In this document: positions 23,958-33,400 of the stretch, piece after piece
How the letters are laid out: every line of letters begins with the position of its first letter
How positions within the stretch are numbered: the stretch's first letter is position 1
NCBI GenBank assembly: GCA_035463295.1
Contig: DATHTK010000041.1
Span: 1 to 38,432 of the forward strand
Origin: DATHTK01 sp035463295
Lineage (GTDB): Bacteria; Actinomycetota; Rubrobacteria; Rubrobacterales; Rubrobacteraceae
Length of the DNA stretch: 38,432 bases
Reading direction: 5' to 3'
Notes under the pieces: model-generated
The model's input: the letters and a program-made list of their open reading frames with translations, nothing else
What the model was told of the DNA's origin: nothing
Databases searched by the model: none
Translations under genes and position numbers: made by a program

Positions 23958-25876
23958 ACGAGCCCTATCCCTTCTCGGCCATCGTAGGGCAGGAGGACCT
24001 GAAGCTCGCCCTGCTCCTGAACGCCGTCTCCCCAGAGGTCGGAGGCGTCCTGGTGCGCGGCGAGAAGGGGACGGCGAAGTCTACCGCCGTCCGGGCGCTC
24101 GCGCGCCTCCTGCCGCCCATAAGGGTCGTCGCCGGCTGTCCGTACTCCTGCGACCCCGAGAGCCCCGGCTGCCCTGCGGGGCCACACCCCGAGAACGCGC
24201 GGGCCGAGAAACGTCCGGTGCGGCTAGTGGAACTCCCTGTGGGAGCCAGCACGGACCGGCTCACGGGGACCCTGGACATCGAGAAGGCGCTCACCGAAGG
24301 CCAGAAGGCGTTCGAGCCGGGGCTTCTGGCGGCGGCGCATCGGGGCATTCTCTACGTGGACGAGGTGAACCTCCTCTCCGACCACCTCGTGGACCTCCTG
24401 CTCGATGTCGCGGCGATGGGCACCAACTACGTGGAGCGCGAAGGGATCAGCGTTCGGCACCACTCGCGCTTCATCCTAGTCGGGACGATGAACCCGGAGG
24501 AGGGCGAGCTCCGGCCGCAGCTGCTGGACCGGTTCGGGATCACCGTCGAAGTCTCCGGCAATCCCGACGCCGACGAGAGGATCGAGGTCGTGCGCCGCCG
24601 CCTCCGCTACGAGGCCGACCCGGAGACCTTCGCGGCCGCCTGGGCCCCCGCCGATGCAGACCTCGCGCGTGGCGTGGGCACCGCGCGCGAACGCCTCGCC
24701 GCCACGCTTCTCCCCGACGATACCCTCCGTAAGATAGCCGTCCTGTGCGCCGGGCTCGGCGTCGACGGCCTGCGCGGCGATCTCGTCACCGCGAAGACCG
24801 CCCGCGCCCTGGCCGCCTGGGAGGCGCGGGCCGAGGTCACCACCGACGACGTGCGGCGGGCCGCCCTGCTCGCCCTCTCGCATCGCCGGCGCCGCAACCC
24901 CTTCGAAGAGCCCGGCATAGAGTCCGAGGACCTCGAGAGGCTCCTCTCCGAAGAGCCCGACCCCGAACCGCCGGACGGCGGGGGAGAGCCGGACGGTGGC
25001 GGGACGGACGACGGTACTTCCTCGCGTGAACTCTCCTCCGACCCCGGGCGTGGCGACGCCGGGGAGCGGACGTTCTCGGCCGCCGATGGGTTCGAACCGG
25101 CGCGCCTGGAGGTGCCAGATAAGGGCCGCGGCGGCCCGCTGGGCCGCCGTAGTCGCGTCGTCGGCGACCACGGGCACCCGGTCGGCGATCGCGCGTGGGT
25201 CGAGAACGCCGGCGGTCTGGCGCTCGCGGCGACCCTGAGGGCGGCGGCACCGTACCAGGGGGCGCGCGGCAGGAGCGGGCCGGGGCTCGTTCTCAGGCGC
25301 GAGGACCTCAGGGAGAACGTGCGCGAGGGACGGGAAGGGAACCTGATCCTCTTCGTCGTCGACGCGAGCGGCTCGATGGCCGCGCGGAGCCGGATGTCCG
25401 CCGTGAAGGGCGCGGTTCTCTCCCTGCTCGCCGACGCCTACCAGCGTCGGGACAAGGTGGGGATCGTCTCGTTCAGAGGTCAGGAGGCCCGGTTGCTCCT
25501 CCCGCCGACGCCGAGCACGGAGCTCGCGACCTCGCGCCTCGGCGAGCTCCCTACCGGCGGACGCACCCCGCTCGCCGCCGGGCTCGAGAAGGCGGCGGAG
25601 GTCCTCGCGCGCGAGCGGATCCGGGAGAGGGAGCGGCGTCCCCTGCTCGTCCTGCTCACCGACGGCAGGGCGACGGCGGGACCGGACCCGAGGGCAGCGG
25701 CGACGAAGCTAGGATCTCTCGACGTCGCCTCGGTCGTGGTGGACACCGAGGAGGGATACGTGAGGCTCGGGATGGCCGCAAGCCTGGCGGGGGCGATGGG
25801 AGCGAGGTGCCTGCGGCTCGAGGACCTGCGGGCGGATGCGCTGGTCGGGCTGGTCGAGAGGAGAAGGGTGGCGTGA
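23954..25876 (+). CDS. Fused magnesium/cobalt chelatase subunit I/D (AAA+ plus VWA)
   Basis: 640 residues joining both small chelatase subunits. The AAA+ half has Walker A GEKGTAKS (36-43), Walker B ILYVDEVNLL, sensor VGTMNPEEGELRPQLLDRFG and the arginine residues of the BchI/ChlI family. A Pro/Asp/Gly-rich linker at about 335-365 leads to the VWA half with the MIDAS motif DASGSM (470-475), LLTDGRAT and VVVDTEEGYVRLGMA. It supplies the ATP-driven motor for CobN, replacing CobS and CobT of proteobacteria. GTG 23954 overlaps the cobN stop as GTGA. Confidence 0.93.
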   Translation: MNEPYPFSAIVGQEDLKLALLLNAVSPEVGGVLVRGEKGTAKSTAVRALARLLPPIRVVAGCPYSCDPESPGCPAGPHPENARAEKRPVRLVELPVGASTDRLTGTLDIEKALTEGQKAFEPGLLAAAHRGILYVDEVNLLSDHLVDLLLDVAAMGTNYVEREGISVRHHSRFILVGTMNPEEGELRPQLLDRFGITVEVSGNPDADERIEVVRRRLRYEADPETFAAAWAPADADLARGVGTARERLAATLLPDDTLRKIAVLCAGLGVDGLRGDLVTAKTARALAAWEARAEVTTDDVRRAALLALSHRRRRNPFEEPGIESEDLERLLSEEPDPEPPDGGGEPDGGGTDDGTSSRELSSDPGRGDAGERTFSAADGFEPARLEVPDKGRGGPLGRRSRVVGDHGHPVGDRAWVENAGGLALAATLRAAAPYQGARGRSGPGLVLRREDLRENVREGREGNLILFVVDASGSMAARSRMSAVKGAVLSLLADAYQRRDKVGIVSFRGQEARLLLPPTPSTELATSRLGELPTGGRTPLAAGLEKAAEVLARERIRERERRPLLVLLTDGRATAGPDPRAAATKLGSLDVASVVVDTEEGYVRLGMAASLAGAMGARCLRLEDLRADALVGLVERRRVA

Positions 25877-26463
25877 GCGAGGTAGAGAGAGCCGCGGAGT
25901 CCCGCGAGCCGCGCGAGAATCGGCTGCGGCGCAGGTCGAAGCGCGAGCGGCCGCTCCTGGTCGTAAACACCGGGCACGGCAAGGGGAAGAGCACGGCCTC
26001 GTTCGGCGTAATGCTCCGCGGCTGGGCTCGCGGCTACAGGATAGGCGTATACCAGTTCGTCAAGAGCGGCAAGTGGCGGGTAGGTGAGCAGAAGGCCGCC
26101 GAAGCTCTCGGCAACATAGACTGGTTCAAGATGGGTGACGGCTGGACGTGGACCTCCAGGGACCTCGAGGGCAGCGCGCAGCTCGCGCGCGAGGGCTGGG
26201 AAGAGGTCAAGCGCCGGCTCGCCGACGAGACCTACGACATGATCCTCCTCGACGAGTTCACCTATCCCATGAAGTTCGGCTGGGTGGACACTGGAGAGGT
26301 CGTCGACGTCCTGAGAGACCGCCCCGGCTTCCAGCACGTCATCATCACGGGCCGCGACGCGCCGCCCGAGCTTGTAGCGCTCGCGGACCTCGTGAGCGAG
26401 GTCCGCAAGGTGAAGCACCCCTTCGACGAGGGCTACCGGGGGCAGAAGGGGATCGAGTGGTAG
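25873..26463 (+). CDS. cobO: Cob(I)yrinic acid a,c-diamide adenosyltransferase (CobO/CobA/BtuR type)
   Basis: 196 residues. It adds the 5'-deoxyadenosyl group of ATP to the reduced cobalt. The P-loop GHGKGKST (34-41) is the family form. VYQFVKSGKWRVGEQ, ILLDEFTYPMKFGW and the C-terminal VRKVKHPFDEGYRGQKGIEW are diagnostic. The basic N-terminal 25 residues resemble the cap helix that closes the active site. GTG 25873 overlaps the chelatase stop by 4 bp, and the end overlaps cobB by 7 bp. Confidence 0.95.
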   Translation: MSEVERAAESREPRENRLRRRSKRERPLLVVNTGHGKGKSTASFGVMLRGWARGYRIGVYQFVKSGKWRVGEQKAAEALGNIDWFKMGDGWTWTSRDLEGSAQLAREGWEEVKRRLADETYDMILLDEFTYPMKFGWVDTGEVVDVLRDRPGFQHVIITGRDAPPELVALADLVSEVRKVKHPFDEGYRGQKGIEW

Positions 26464-27857
26464 CACCTTCGCCGCCCCGCCTCGTAGTCGCCGGGACCCA
26501 CTCGGGCACGGGTAAGACTACGATCGTCTCCGGCCTGATAGCCGCCCTATCGAGGAGAGACCTCCGCGTCGCCCCCTTCAAGGTCGGACCGGACTTTATT
26601 GACCCCTCTTACCACGCGCTGGCTTCCGGCCGCCCCGGACGGAACCTCGACGCCTTTCTCTCCGGCCCGGAGCTCATCGCCCCGCTCTTCGCCCACGGCT
26701 CCAGATCCGCCGACGTCGCCGTGGTCGAGGGAGTGATGGGCCTCTTCGACGGAAAGAGCGGGGGCGGAGAATACGCCTCCACCGCCCACGTCGCGAAGTT
26801 GCTTGAGGCGCCGGTCGTGCTCGTCGTAGACGCCTCGGCGATGGCCCGCTCGGCGGCGGCGCTCGTGCACGGCTACGCCACCTTCGACCCGCACGTGAGG
26901 CTGGCCGGTGTGATCCTGAACCGCGTCGGGTCCGACACCCACGAGCGGATGCTCCGCGACGCCCTGGATCCTCTGGGTATCCCGGTACTCGGCGCCATGC
27001 GGCGCGATGCCGCGATAGACACCCCGGGCAGGCACCTCGGCCTCGTGCCCGCCGCCGAGCGCGAGAGGGAGGCCCGCGCCGCCCTCGACCGCGCGGCCGA
27101 AGCGGTCGCACGCTCCTGCGACCTGGATGCCATCCTGCGCCTCGCCTCCTCCGCCGGGCCCCTGCGCGCCGAGCGGTGGAACCCTGGGATACCGGAACCC
27201 GGCCCGCCCGTGCGGGTCGCGGTCGCCGGCGGACCGTCGTTCAGCTTTCTCTACGAGGAGAACCTGGAGCTGCTGCGCGGCGCGGGGGCCGAGATCTCCT
27301 TTTTCGACCCGACCTCGGACGAAAGGCTGCCTGAAGATGTCGACGCCCTCTACCTAGGCGGCGGCTTCCCCGAAGCATATGCCGATGCACTCGCGGCGAA
27401 CGAACCGCTCAAGGGAGAGGTGCGCGACTTCGCCGCTACGGGACGACCCGTCGTCGCCGAGTGCGGCGGCCTGCTCTACCTGTCGCGGGAACTCGACGGG
27501 CGCCCGATGTGCGGGGTTGTCGAGGCCAGGGCCCGGATGTCCGCTCGCCTCACCCTGGGCTACCGGGAGGCGCGCGCCTTCACGAACTCCCCGCTCGCGG
27601 CGGAGGGTGTGTTTGTGCGGGCTCACGAGTTCCACTACTCGGTCGTAGAACCAGGTGCGGGGGAGAGAGGTTCGGCTTCCCCGGCTTGGGGGATCTCGGG
27701 CCGGGGGCAGGAGGGCTTCGTGAGAGGGGGCGTACACGCGAGCTTCCTGCACCTTCACTGGGCGGCGGCGCCAGAGATCCCGCGTCGGCTCGCTCGGACC
27801 GCAGCACGCACAGCGAGGCGAAGCCCGACGCGGAGCGCTTCGGGGGTCGGGGCGTGA
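26457..27857 (+). CDS. cobB: Cobyrinic acid a,c-diamide synthase (CobB/CbiA)
   Basis: 466 residues. It amidates the a and c carboxylates of (hydrogeno)cobyrinic acid using glutamine and ATP. The N-terminal P-loop is GTHSGTGKTT (13-22), followed by KVGPDFIDPSYH, VEGVMGLFDGK and LVVDASAMARSAAALVHG. The C-terminal glutaminase has YLGGGFPEAYA, the Cys nucleophile in AECGGLLYL and the His-containing GGVHASFLHLHW. The last 30 residues are Arg/Ala-rich and poorly conserved. The start is GTG 26457, overlapping cobO. Confidence 0.95.
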   Translation: MVAPSPPRLVVAGTHSGTGKTTIVSGLIAALSRRDLRVAPFKVGPDFIDPSYHALASGRPGRNLDAFLSGPELIAPLFAHGSRSADVAVVEGVMGLFDGKSGGGEYASTAHVAKLLEAPVVLVVDASAMARSAAALVHGYATFDPHVRLAGVILNRVGSDTHERMLRDALDPLGIPVLGAMRRDAAIDTPGRHLGLVPAAEREREARAALDRAAEAVARSCDLDAILRLASSAGPLRAERWNPGIPEPGPPVRVAVAGGPSFSFLYEENLELLRGAGAEISFFDPTSDERLPEDVDALYLGGGFPEAYADALAANEPLKGEVRDFAATGRPVVAECGGLLYLSRELDGRPMCGVVEARARMSARLTLGYREARAFTNSPLAAEGVFVRAHEFHYSVVEPGAGERGSASPAWGISGRGQEGFVRGGVHASFLHLHWAAAPEIPRRLARTAARTARRSPTRSASGVGA

Positions 27858-28567
27858 GCGGGCTTCTGATCGGGGTCGGCGTCGGGCCGGGCGACCCCGA
27901 GCTCCTGACGATAAAGGGCTTGCGCGCGCTGCGCGAGGCAGATCACGTCTTCGTCCCCGTCGGAGATACCGGCGAGGTCGGTCGCGCCGAGAGGGTGGTC
28001 CGAGCCCACCTCGACCCGGCCCGGACCCGCCGCCTCCTCTTCGCTCTCTCCGACGGCGAGACCGCGCGCGCCGAGAACTGGGAGCGCGCCGCGCGCGAGG
28101 TTTCGGAGCCGCTCCGGCGCGGCGAGACGTGTGCCTTCGCGACCATCGGGGATCCGAACGTGTACTCGACCTTTACCTACCTCGCCCGTACGGTTAGAGA
28201 GGGCCTACCTTCGGTAGAAGTAGAGACCGTCCCCGGCATCACGGCGATGCAGGACCTCGCCTCGCGGGGCGGCGCGGTGCTCCTGGAGGGCGACGAGCGG
28301 CTCGCGTTGCTCCCTTTCACGGCGGGTGAAGAAGCGCTGCGCGGGGCGCTCTCGGGTTTCGAGACGGTCGTGTGCTACAAGGGTGGCAGTCGGCTGCGGG
28401 AGGTGCTTGGGACCGCGGAGGAGGTCGGGCGACTCGAGGGTGCGATCTACGGCTCGCGTCTGGGTATGGAGGGGGAAGAGGTGGCGCGGGCCGCCGAGAT
28501 GGTGGGGCGGGACGGACCGTACCTCTCTACCCTGATCTTTACGTCGAAGGGACCGGAGTTTGGGTAA
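27854..28567 (+). CDS. cobI: Precorrin-2 C20-methyltransferase (CobI/CbiL)
   Basis: 237 residues of the class III tetrapyrrole methylase fold, using S-adenosylmethionine. GVGVGPGDPELLTIKGLRAL is the N-terminal signature; the CATIGDPNVYSTFTYL loop and TVPGITAMQDLASRGG identify the C20 group. Because CbiX is in the same operon, the natural substrate may be cobalt-precorrin-2. GTG 27854 overlaps cobB as GTGA. Confidence 0.93.
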   Translation: MSGLLIGVGVGPGDPELLTIKGLRALREADHVFVPVGDTGEVGRAERVVRAHLDPARTRRLLFALSDGETARAENWERAAREVSEPLRRGETCAFATIGDPNVYSTFTYLARTVREGLPSVEVETVPGITAMQDLASRGGAVLLEGDERLALLPFTAGEEALRGALSGFETVVCYKGGSRLREVLGTAEEVGRLEGAIYGSRLGMEGEEVARAAEMVGRDGPYLSTLIFTSKGPEFG

Positions 28568-29354
28568 GGTGTGGTTTATCGGGGCGGGGCCGGGGGCTCC
28601 GGATCTCCTCACGATCCGGGCGGCGAAGCTCATCGGCGAGGCGGACGTCGTCGTGTGGGCCAGGAGCCTGGTGCACGAGGGCGTCCTCGTGCACGCCCGC
28701 CCGGAGGCTGAGGTTATCGAGTCCACGACCATACCCCTCGAAGCGGTGCGCGGGCTCTATGAGAGGGCCGCCGCCGAGGACCTCAAGGTCGCCCGCGTGC
28801 ACTCGGGGGATCCGAGCATCTACGGGGCCGTCATGGAACAGGTCGAGCTCTGCGAGGAGATCGGGCTTCGGTGGGAGATCGTGCCGGGCGTCTCCTCTCT
28901 CGGGGCCGCTGCTGCGGCGATCGGGCGCGAGCTGACCGTGCCTGAGATCTCACAGTCGGTGATCCTGACGCGCCGGGCGAGCCGGACCCCGATGCCGGAT
29001 AGCGAGGAGATAAGGAGCTTCGCTTCGCACGGGACGACGATGGCGATCTTTCTCTCCGCAGCCCGCCCGCGCGCCTTGCAGGAGGAGCTCCTCGAAGGCG
29101 GCTACGCCCCCGACACCCCATGCGCCGTCGTCTACCGGGCGAGCTGGCCAGACGAGGTGGTGATCCAATGCCCCCTCGAGCAGCTCGCCGATCGCATCCG
29201 GTCTGCGGGCTTCACGCGCCAGGCCCTGATCCTCGTCGGACCCGGGCTCGGCGCCGGCGGGACCCGCTCGCACCTCTACAGTCCCGGCTTCTCTCACATG
29301 TTCCGCAGGGCGCAGCCCGCCGATAAGGGAACCGATGCCCCCCAGCTCCCCTAG
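28560..29354 (+). CDS. cobM: Precorrin-4 C11-methyltransferase (CobM/CbiF)
   Basis: 264 residues, tetrapyrrole methylase fold. WFIGAGPGAPDLLTIRAAKLI is the start signature, VHSGDPSIYGAVMEQ the SAM-binding loop, and VPGVSSLGAAAAAIGRELTVPEISQSVILTR the CobM-specific stretch. The C-terminus HMFRRA is typical; about 10 further residues follow. TTG 28560 overlaps cobI by 8 bp. Confidence 0.95.
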   Translation: MGKVWFIGAGPGAPDLLTIRAAKLIGEADVVVWARSLVHEGVLVHARPEAEVIESTTIPLEAVRGLYERAAAEDLKVARVHSGDPSIYGAVMEQVELCEEIGLRWEIVPGVSSLGAAAAAIGRELTVPEISQSVILTRRASRTPMPDSEEIRSFASHGTTMAIFLSAARPRALQEELLEGGYAPDTPCAVVYRASWPDEVVIQCPLEQLADRIRSAGFTRQALILVGPGLGAGGTRSHLYSPGFSHMFRRAQPADKGTDAPQLP

Positions 29355-30519
29355 CCGCAAGCTGCGCGAGCCCTCCATGCCCCCGAGCATGGCGCGCGCC
29401 AGGGACGAGAAGCTCAGGACCGGCTGGACCACCGGCACCTGCGCCGCCGCCGCCGCCAAGGCCGCCGCCAGGGCGCTCCTCACCGGAGAGCCGCAGCGCA
29501 CCGTCGACGTCAGACTCCCCAGGAAAGGCGAGGAGCGCCGCGTGGAGTTCGAGGTCGAGCGGTGCGAGCTGGGGGAGGACGGAATCTGGGCAGAGGCCGT
29601 CGTCGTCAAGGACGCCGGCGACGACCCGGACGTGACGGACGGCGCCCACCTCACCGCCCGCGTCTCTAGGCGGCGAGAGCCGGGGTTGGAGCTCGACCGG
29701 GCGGATGGGGTCGGCGTCGTCACGAAGCCCGGACTCGGGCTCCCGGTCGGGGGGCCGGCGATCAACGAGGTACCGCGGCGCATGATCTCCTATTCGGTCG
29801 AGGAGGTACTGGATCCCGGGGAGCGCGGCGTCCGCGTCGTGATCAGCGTCCCGGGCGGCGAAAGGATGGCCGAGAAGACGACGAACGCCCGGCTCGGTAT
29901 CGTCGGGGGCATCTCGATCCTCGGCACCACCGGCATCGTCCGTCCCTTCTCGACCGCCGCCTGGGCCGCGAGCGTGGTGCAGGCGGTGAACGTGATGGGC
30001 GCGCAGGGGAACGAGACCTTCGTCCTCTCGACCGGCGGCCTCACCGAGAAGGCCGCGATGCGTCTCCTCCCCGATCTCGAGGATGTCTGCTTTATAGAGG
30101 TCGGGGACTTCACCGGGCAGGCGATCAAAGGGGCACTCAAGAACGGCCTGAAAAAGGGCTTCTTCGTCGGGATGGCGGGGAAGCTCGCCAAGCTCGCTGC
30201 GGGCGTGATGATGACCCACTGGACCCGTTCCAGGGTAGACAACGAGCTGCTGGCGGAGATCACGCGCCAGGCCGGAGGTTCGCAGGAGCTGATCCAAGAG
30301 ATAGAGGGGGCGAACACCGCCCGCCACGCCTACGAGCTCTGGCGCGCCGCCAACCTGTCGAGGGGCCCCGATATTCTCTGCGAGAGGGTCGCCGAGAACC
30401 TGGCGCGGTACGCCGAAGGGAAGCTCGAGATCCACGCCATAATGGTCGATTTCGACACCCTCGAGCCGGTCGGCGCGAGTCCCGGCGCCCTCGAGCTCAC
30501 CGCCTGGGAGGGCCGTTGA
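29335..30519 (+). CDS. cbiD: Cobalt-precorrin-5B C1-methyltransferase (CbiD)
   Basis: 394 residues. CbiD is the marker of the anaerobic (early cobalt insertion) route and methylates C1. LRTGWTTGTCAAAAAKAAARAL is the conserved start, GVGVVTKPGLGLPVGGPAINEVPR the SAM-region signature, then GIVGGISILGTTGIVRPFS. ATG 29335 has AAGGGA upstream and lies inside the cobM 3' end (20-bp overlap); ATG 29377 or 29389 are shorter alternatives. Confidence 0.95.
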   Translation: MPPSSPSRKLREPSMPPSMARARDEKLRTGWTTGTCAAAAAKAAARALLTGEPQRTVDVRLPRKGEERRVEFEVERCELGEDGIWAEAVVVKDAGDDPDVTDGAHLTARVSRRREPGLELDRADGVGVVTKPGLGLPVGGPAINEVPRRMISYSVEEVLDPGERGVRVVISVPGGERMAEKTTNARLGIVGGISILGTTGIVRPFSTAAWAASVVQAVNVMGAQGNETFVLSTGGLTEKAAMRLLPDLEDVCFIEVGDFTGQAIKGALKNGLKKGFFVGMAGKLAKLAAGVMMTHWTRSRVDNELLAEITRQAGGSQELIQEIEGANTARHAYELWRAANLSRGPDILCERVAENLARYAEGKLEIHAIMVDFDTLEPVGASPGALELTAWEGR

Positions 30520-31718
30520 GTCGCATCACCGTCATAGGGCTCGACGGCCGGTCACTCGGCGCAGAGGTCAAGGAGCTACTGAGCAGGGCCGTGCTCGTGG
30601 TCGGTGGGGAGCGGCACCTCGAGGCGCTCGGCGTCGAGCCCGAACGCCATGTGGCGCTGAAGGGGGATCTCTCGTCCCCCCTCGAAAGGATCGAGGAGTG
30701 CGCGGGACCGGTCGTCGTGCTCGCCTCCGGGGACCCCGGTTTTTTTGGCATCGTGCGCCTGCTCGCCGGGCGATTCCGACACGAGAGCCTGCGCGTCATC
30801 CCGGCCGTCTCGTCCGTCGCGCTCGCCTTCGCGCGCGCCGGACTGCCGTGGGACGACGCCGTTACCGTCAGCGCCCACGGCCGGGACCCTCGACGGGCGG
30901 TGAACGTGTGCCGGGCGCATCGGAAGGTCGCGATCCTCACCTCCCCGGACTTCGGCCCCGCCGAGCTCGCGCGAGAACTGCGGGACGCTGGCCGCGCCTT
31001 TATAGTCGCCGAGAGGCTCGGCGCGCCGGACGAGCGCGTGGTCCGCGGCGACGCGGCGGGGGTCATGCGCGAGGAGTGGCGGGATCCGAACGTGGTCCTC
31101 GTCGTGGACGAGGAGCGGGCGATGGGTGGTAGGGGTTGGGTCTCTGGCTCCCTGAAAAGCCCCGGCCGGTGGGCGCTCTCCGAGGACGCTTTCGAGCACC
31201 GCTCCGGCATGATCACCAAGCCCGAGACCCGCGCTCTCGCCCTCGCCCGCCTCGGTCCCGGTCCCGGCGACCTCGTCTGGGACGTCGGGGCGGGAAGCGG
31301 CTCCGTCGCCGTGGAGTGCGCCCGCCTCGGTGCCGCCACCGTAGCCGTGGAGCGCGACCCCGAGAGCTGCTCTCGCATCCGCGAGAACGCCTCGCGCCAC
31401 GAGGTCTACGTAACGGTGGTCGAGGGAGACGCTCCTGAGGCTCTCCGCGCGCTGCCCGAGCCCGACGCCGTTTTTGTCGGGGGGATGGGGGATGACTTCG
31501 AGGAGATACTCGAGCTCTGTGCCATCCGGGCGCGGCGCTCCGTGGTAGTGAGCCTCATCGGCATCGAGAGGGTGGTCCCGGCTGGTGAGATCCTCGCGGG
31601 CTGCGGCCTGGAGGTCGAGACGACCCTGATCCAGGCCTCCCACATAAAGGACGTCGGGCCGCTGCACCGCCTCGTATCCGGAAACCCCGTCTTCGTAGTG
31701 TGCGGGATGAAGCCGTGA
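30516..31718 (+). CDS. cobL: Fused CbiE-CbiT precorrin-6Y/8 methyltransferase-decarboxylase (CobL)
   Basis: 400 residues. The N-terminal half is the CbiE methylase (C5): ITVIGLDGRSLG, VVVLASGDPGFFGIVR, VIPAVSSVALAFARAGLPWDD. The C-terminal half is the CbiT Rossmann methyltransferase/decarboxylase (C15, C12): MITKPETRALALARLGPGPGD, LVWDVGAGSGSVAVE, then VFVGG. Together they methylate C5 and C15 and decarboxylate the C12 acetate chain. The fusion is common in actinobacteria and aerobic CobL proteins. TTG 30516 overlaps cbiD as TTGA. Confidence 0.95.
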   Translation: MSRITVIGLDGRSLGAEVKELLSRAVLVVGGERHLEALGVEPERHVALKGDLSSPLERIEECAGPVVVLASGDPGFFGIVRLLAGRFRHESLRVIPAVSSVALAFARAGLPWDDAVTVSAHGRDPRRAVNVCRAHRKVAILTSPDFGPAELARELRDAGRAFIVAERLGAPDERVVRGDAAGVMREEWRDPNVVLVVDEERAMGGRGWVSGSLKSPGRWALSEDAFEHRSGMITKPETRALALARLGPGPGDLVWDVGAGSGSVAVECARLGAATVAVERDPESCSRIRENASRHEVYVTVVEGDAPEALRALPEPDAVFVGGMGDDFEEILELCAIRARRSVVVSLIGIERVVPAGEILAGCGLEVETTLIQASHIKDVGPLHRLVSGNPVFVVCGMKP

Positions 31719-33400
31719 TCGGGCTCGTCGCTGCGACCGCGAACGGCCGCGAGAGCGCCGCCCACCTCGAGCGGTCCTGGCCAGACGCCCGCCTCTACGA
31801 GGGCAGACCAAAGGAGGCGCTGCGGCGAGCCTGGAACGAGTGCGAGGGCGTGGTCCTCTTTCTCGCCGCCGGCGCCGCCGTGCGTCTCATCGCGCCTCTG
31901 CTCGAAGACAAGCGTTGCGACCCCGGAGTGGTCTGCGTCGACGACGCCGGGCACTTCGCCGTCGCGCTCGTCGGGGGACACGGCGGCGGTGCCAACGAAC
32001 TCGCCGAGCGCGTGTCGGGCTCTCTAGGCGCCACGCCAGTGGTGACGACGGCGAGCGATGCGAGGGAGGTCCCGGCGCTGGATCGCCTCGGTGCGAGCCT
32101 GGGATTCAGGATCGAAGAGGACTCCGACCTCGCGGCGGTGGGGGCGGCCCTCGTCTCGGGGGAGGAGGTGAGCCTCGTCTCCGAGAGTCGCTGGCCGCTC
32201 GGGCCGCTGCCGGAGAACGTCGTGCCTACCGGGGAGCTCGCTCCGCCCCTGATCTTGATCTCCGAGCGCCTCGTGGACGCGCCCCGCCCCGCCGTGACCT
32301 ACCGCCCTCCCTCGCTCGCCATCGGCGTCGGGTGCAGCAGGGGAGTCGAAGCGGAGGAGATTCTGGTGTTGATCGAGCGTTCCCTGGAAGAAGCCGCCCT
32401 CTCGAAAGGGAGCGTCGCCTACCTGGCGAGCGTGGAGGCGAAGTCCGATGAGCCCGGACTTCTGGCCGCCGCCGAGTCTCTGGGCGTGCCACTCCGTTTC
32501 TATCCCGCCGAGAAGCTCTCGACCATCGGCGTCCCGAACCCCTCCGACGTCGTGCGGAGCACGGTCGGGACGCCGAGCGTCGCGGAGGCTTCGGCACTCG
32601 CCGACGGCGCGGACCTCCTCGTCGAGAAGAAGAAGTCCGCCATGGCGACGGTCGCCGTCGGGCGTCTGCCGGTGCGCGGGAGGCTCTTTCTGGTCAGCCT
32701 CGGGCCGGGGGACGACGCCCTCGTACCGCCCCTGGCCCGCGAAGCGCTCGCGGCCTCCGAGCTCGTGGTCGGCCTCGGGCAGTACGTGGAACGGGTGCGA
32801 CATCTGCTCCGTCCGGGCACTCGCCTCTCGACGCCGCCGCTCGGGGAGGAGGTCGAACGGGCGAAGCTGGCGCTAGCCGAGGCCCGCGCGGGGGGGAGCG
32901 TCGCGCTTGTTTCGAGCGGCGACGTAGGCGTCTACGCGATGGCCTCGCCGGCGCTCGAGCTCGCGGGAGACGACGTCGAGGTAATCGCGGTGCCAGGTAT
33001 CACGGCGGCGCAGGCCGCCGCCTCGCTGCTCGGCTCCCCGCTCGGGCACGACCACTGCTCGATCAGCCTCTCCGACCTCCTGACGCCGTGGGAGGTGATC
33101 GAACGCCGCGTGCGGGCCGCCGCCGCCGGGGACTTCGTCGTCTCGTTCTACAACCCCCGCTCGAAGAGTCGCGACTGGCAACTCGCGAAGGCCCGAGAGC
33201 TGCTCCTGGAGCACCGCTCTCCCGATACGCCGGTCGGCATCGTCCGGGACGCCTACCGGCCCGCCCAGCGCGTGATCCTCACCGACCTCGCGTCTCTCGA
33301 CCCCGAGAGCGTGGACATGCTTGCCACCGTGATAGTAGGCAGTTCTCGCACCGATATCCGTTCCGGCCGCATGGTGACCCCGCGAGGTTACGAGCTATGA
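31715..33400 (+). CDS. Fused CbiG (cobalt-precorrin-5A hydrolase) and CobJ/CbiH (precorrin-3B C17-methyltransferase)
   Basis: 561 residues in two parts. CbiG (about 1-320) opens the delta-lactone and loses acetaldehyde: signature FLAAGAAVRLIAPLLEDK, then GHGGGANELAERV and IGVGCSRGV. CobJ/CbiH (about 325-561) is the ring-contracting C17-methyltransferase: LVSLGPGDDALVPPLAREAL, VSSGDVGVYAMASPALEL, VPGITAAQAAASLLGSPLGHD, and VSFYNPRSKSRDWQL. There is no C-terminal Fe-S extension as in CbiH60. GTG 31715 overlaps cobL (GTGA), which fits the operon pattern and the family start IGLVAAT; an in-frame GTG at 31700 would add five residues. Confidence 0.93.
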   Translation: MIGLVAATANGRESAAHLERSWPDARLYEGRPKEALRRAWNECEGVVLFLAAGAAVRLIAPLLEDKRCDPGVVCVDDAGHFAVALVGGHGGGANELAERVSGSLGATPVVTTASDAREVPALDRLGASLGFRIEEDSDLAAVGAALVSGEEVSLVSESRWPLGPLPENVVPTGELAPPLILISERLVDAPRPAVTYRPPSLAIGVGCSRGVEAEEILVLIERSLEEAALSKGSVAYLASVEAKSDEPGLLAAAESLGVPLRFYPAEKLSTIGVPNPSDVVRSTVGTPSVAEASALADGADLLVEKKKSAMATVAVGRLPVRGRLFLVSLGPGDDALVPPLAREALAASELVVGLGQYVERVRHLLRPGTRLSTPPLGEEVERAKLALAEARAGGSVALVSSGDVGVYAMASPALELAGDDVEVIAVPGITAAQAAASLLGSPLGHDHCSISLSDLLTPWEVIERRVRAAAAGDFVVSFYNPRSKSRDWQLAKARELLLEHRSPDTPVGIVRDAYRPAQRVILTDLASLDPESVDMLATVIVGSSRTDIRSGRMVTPRGYEL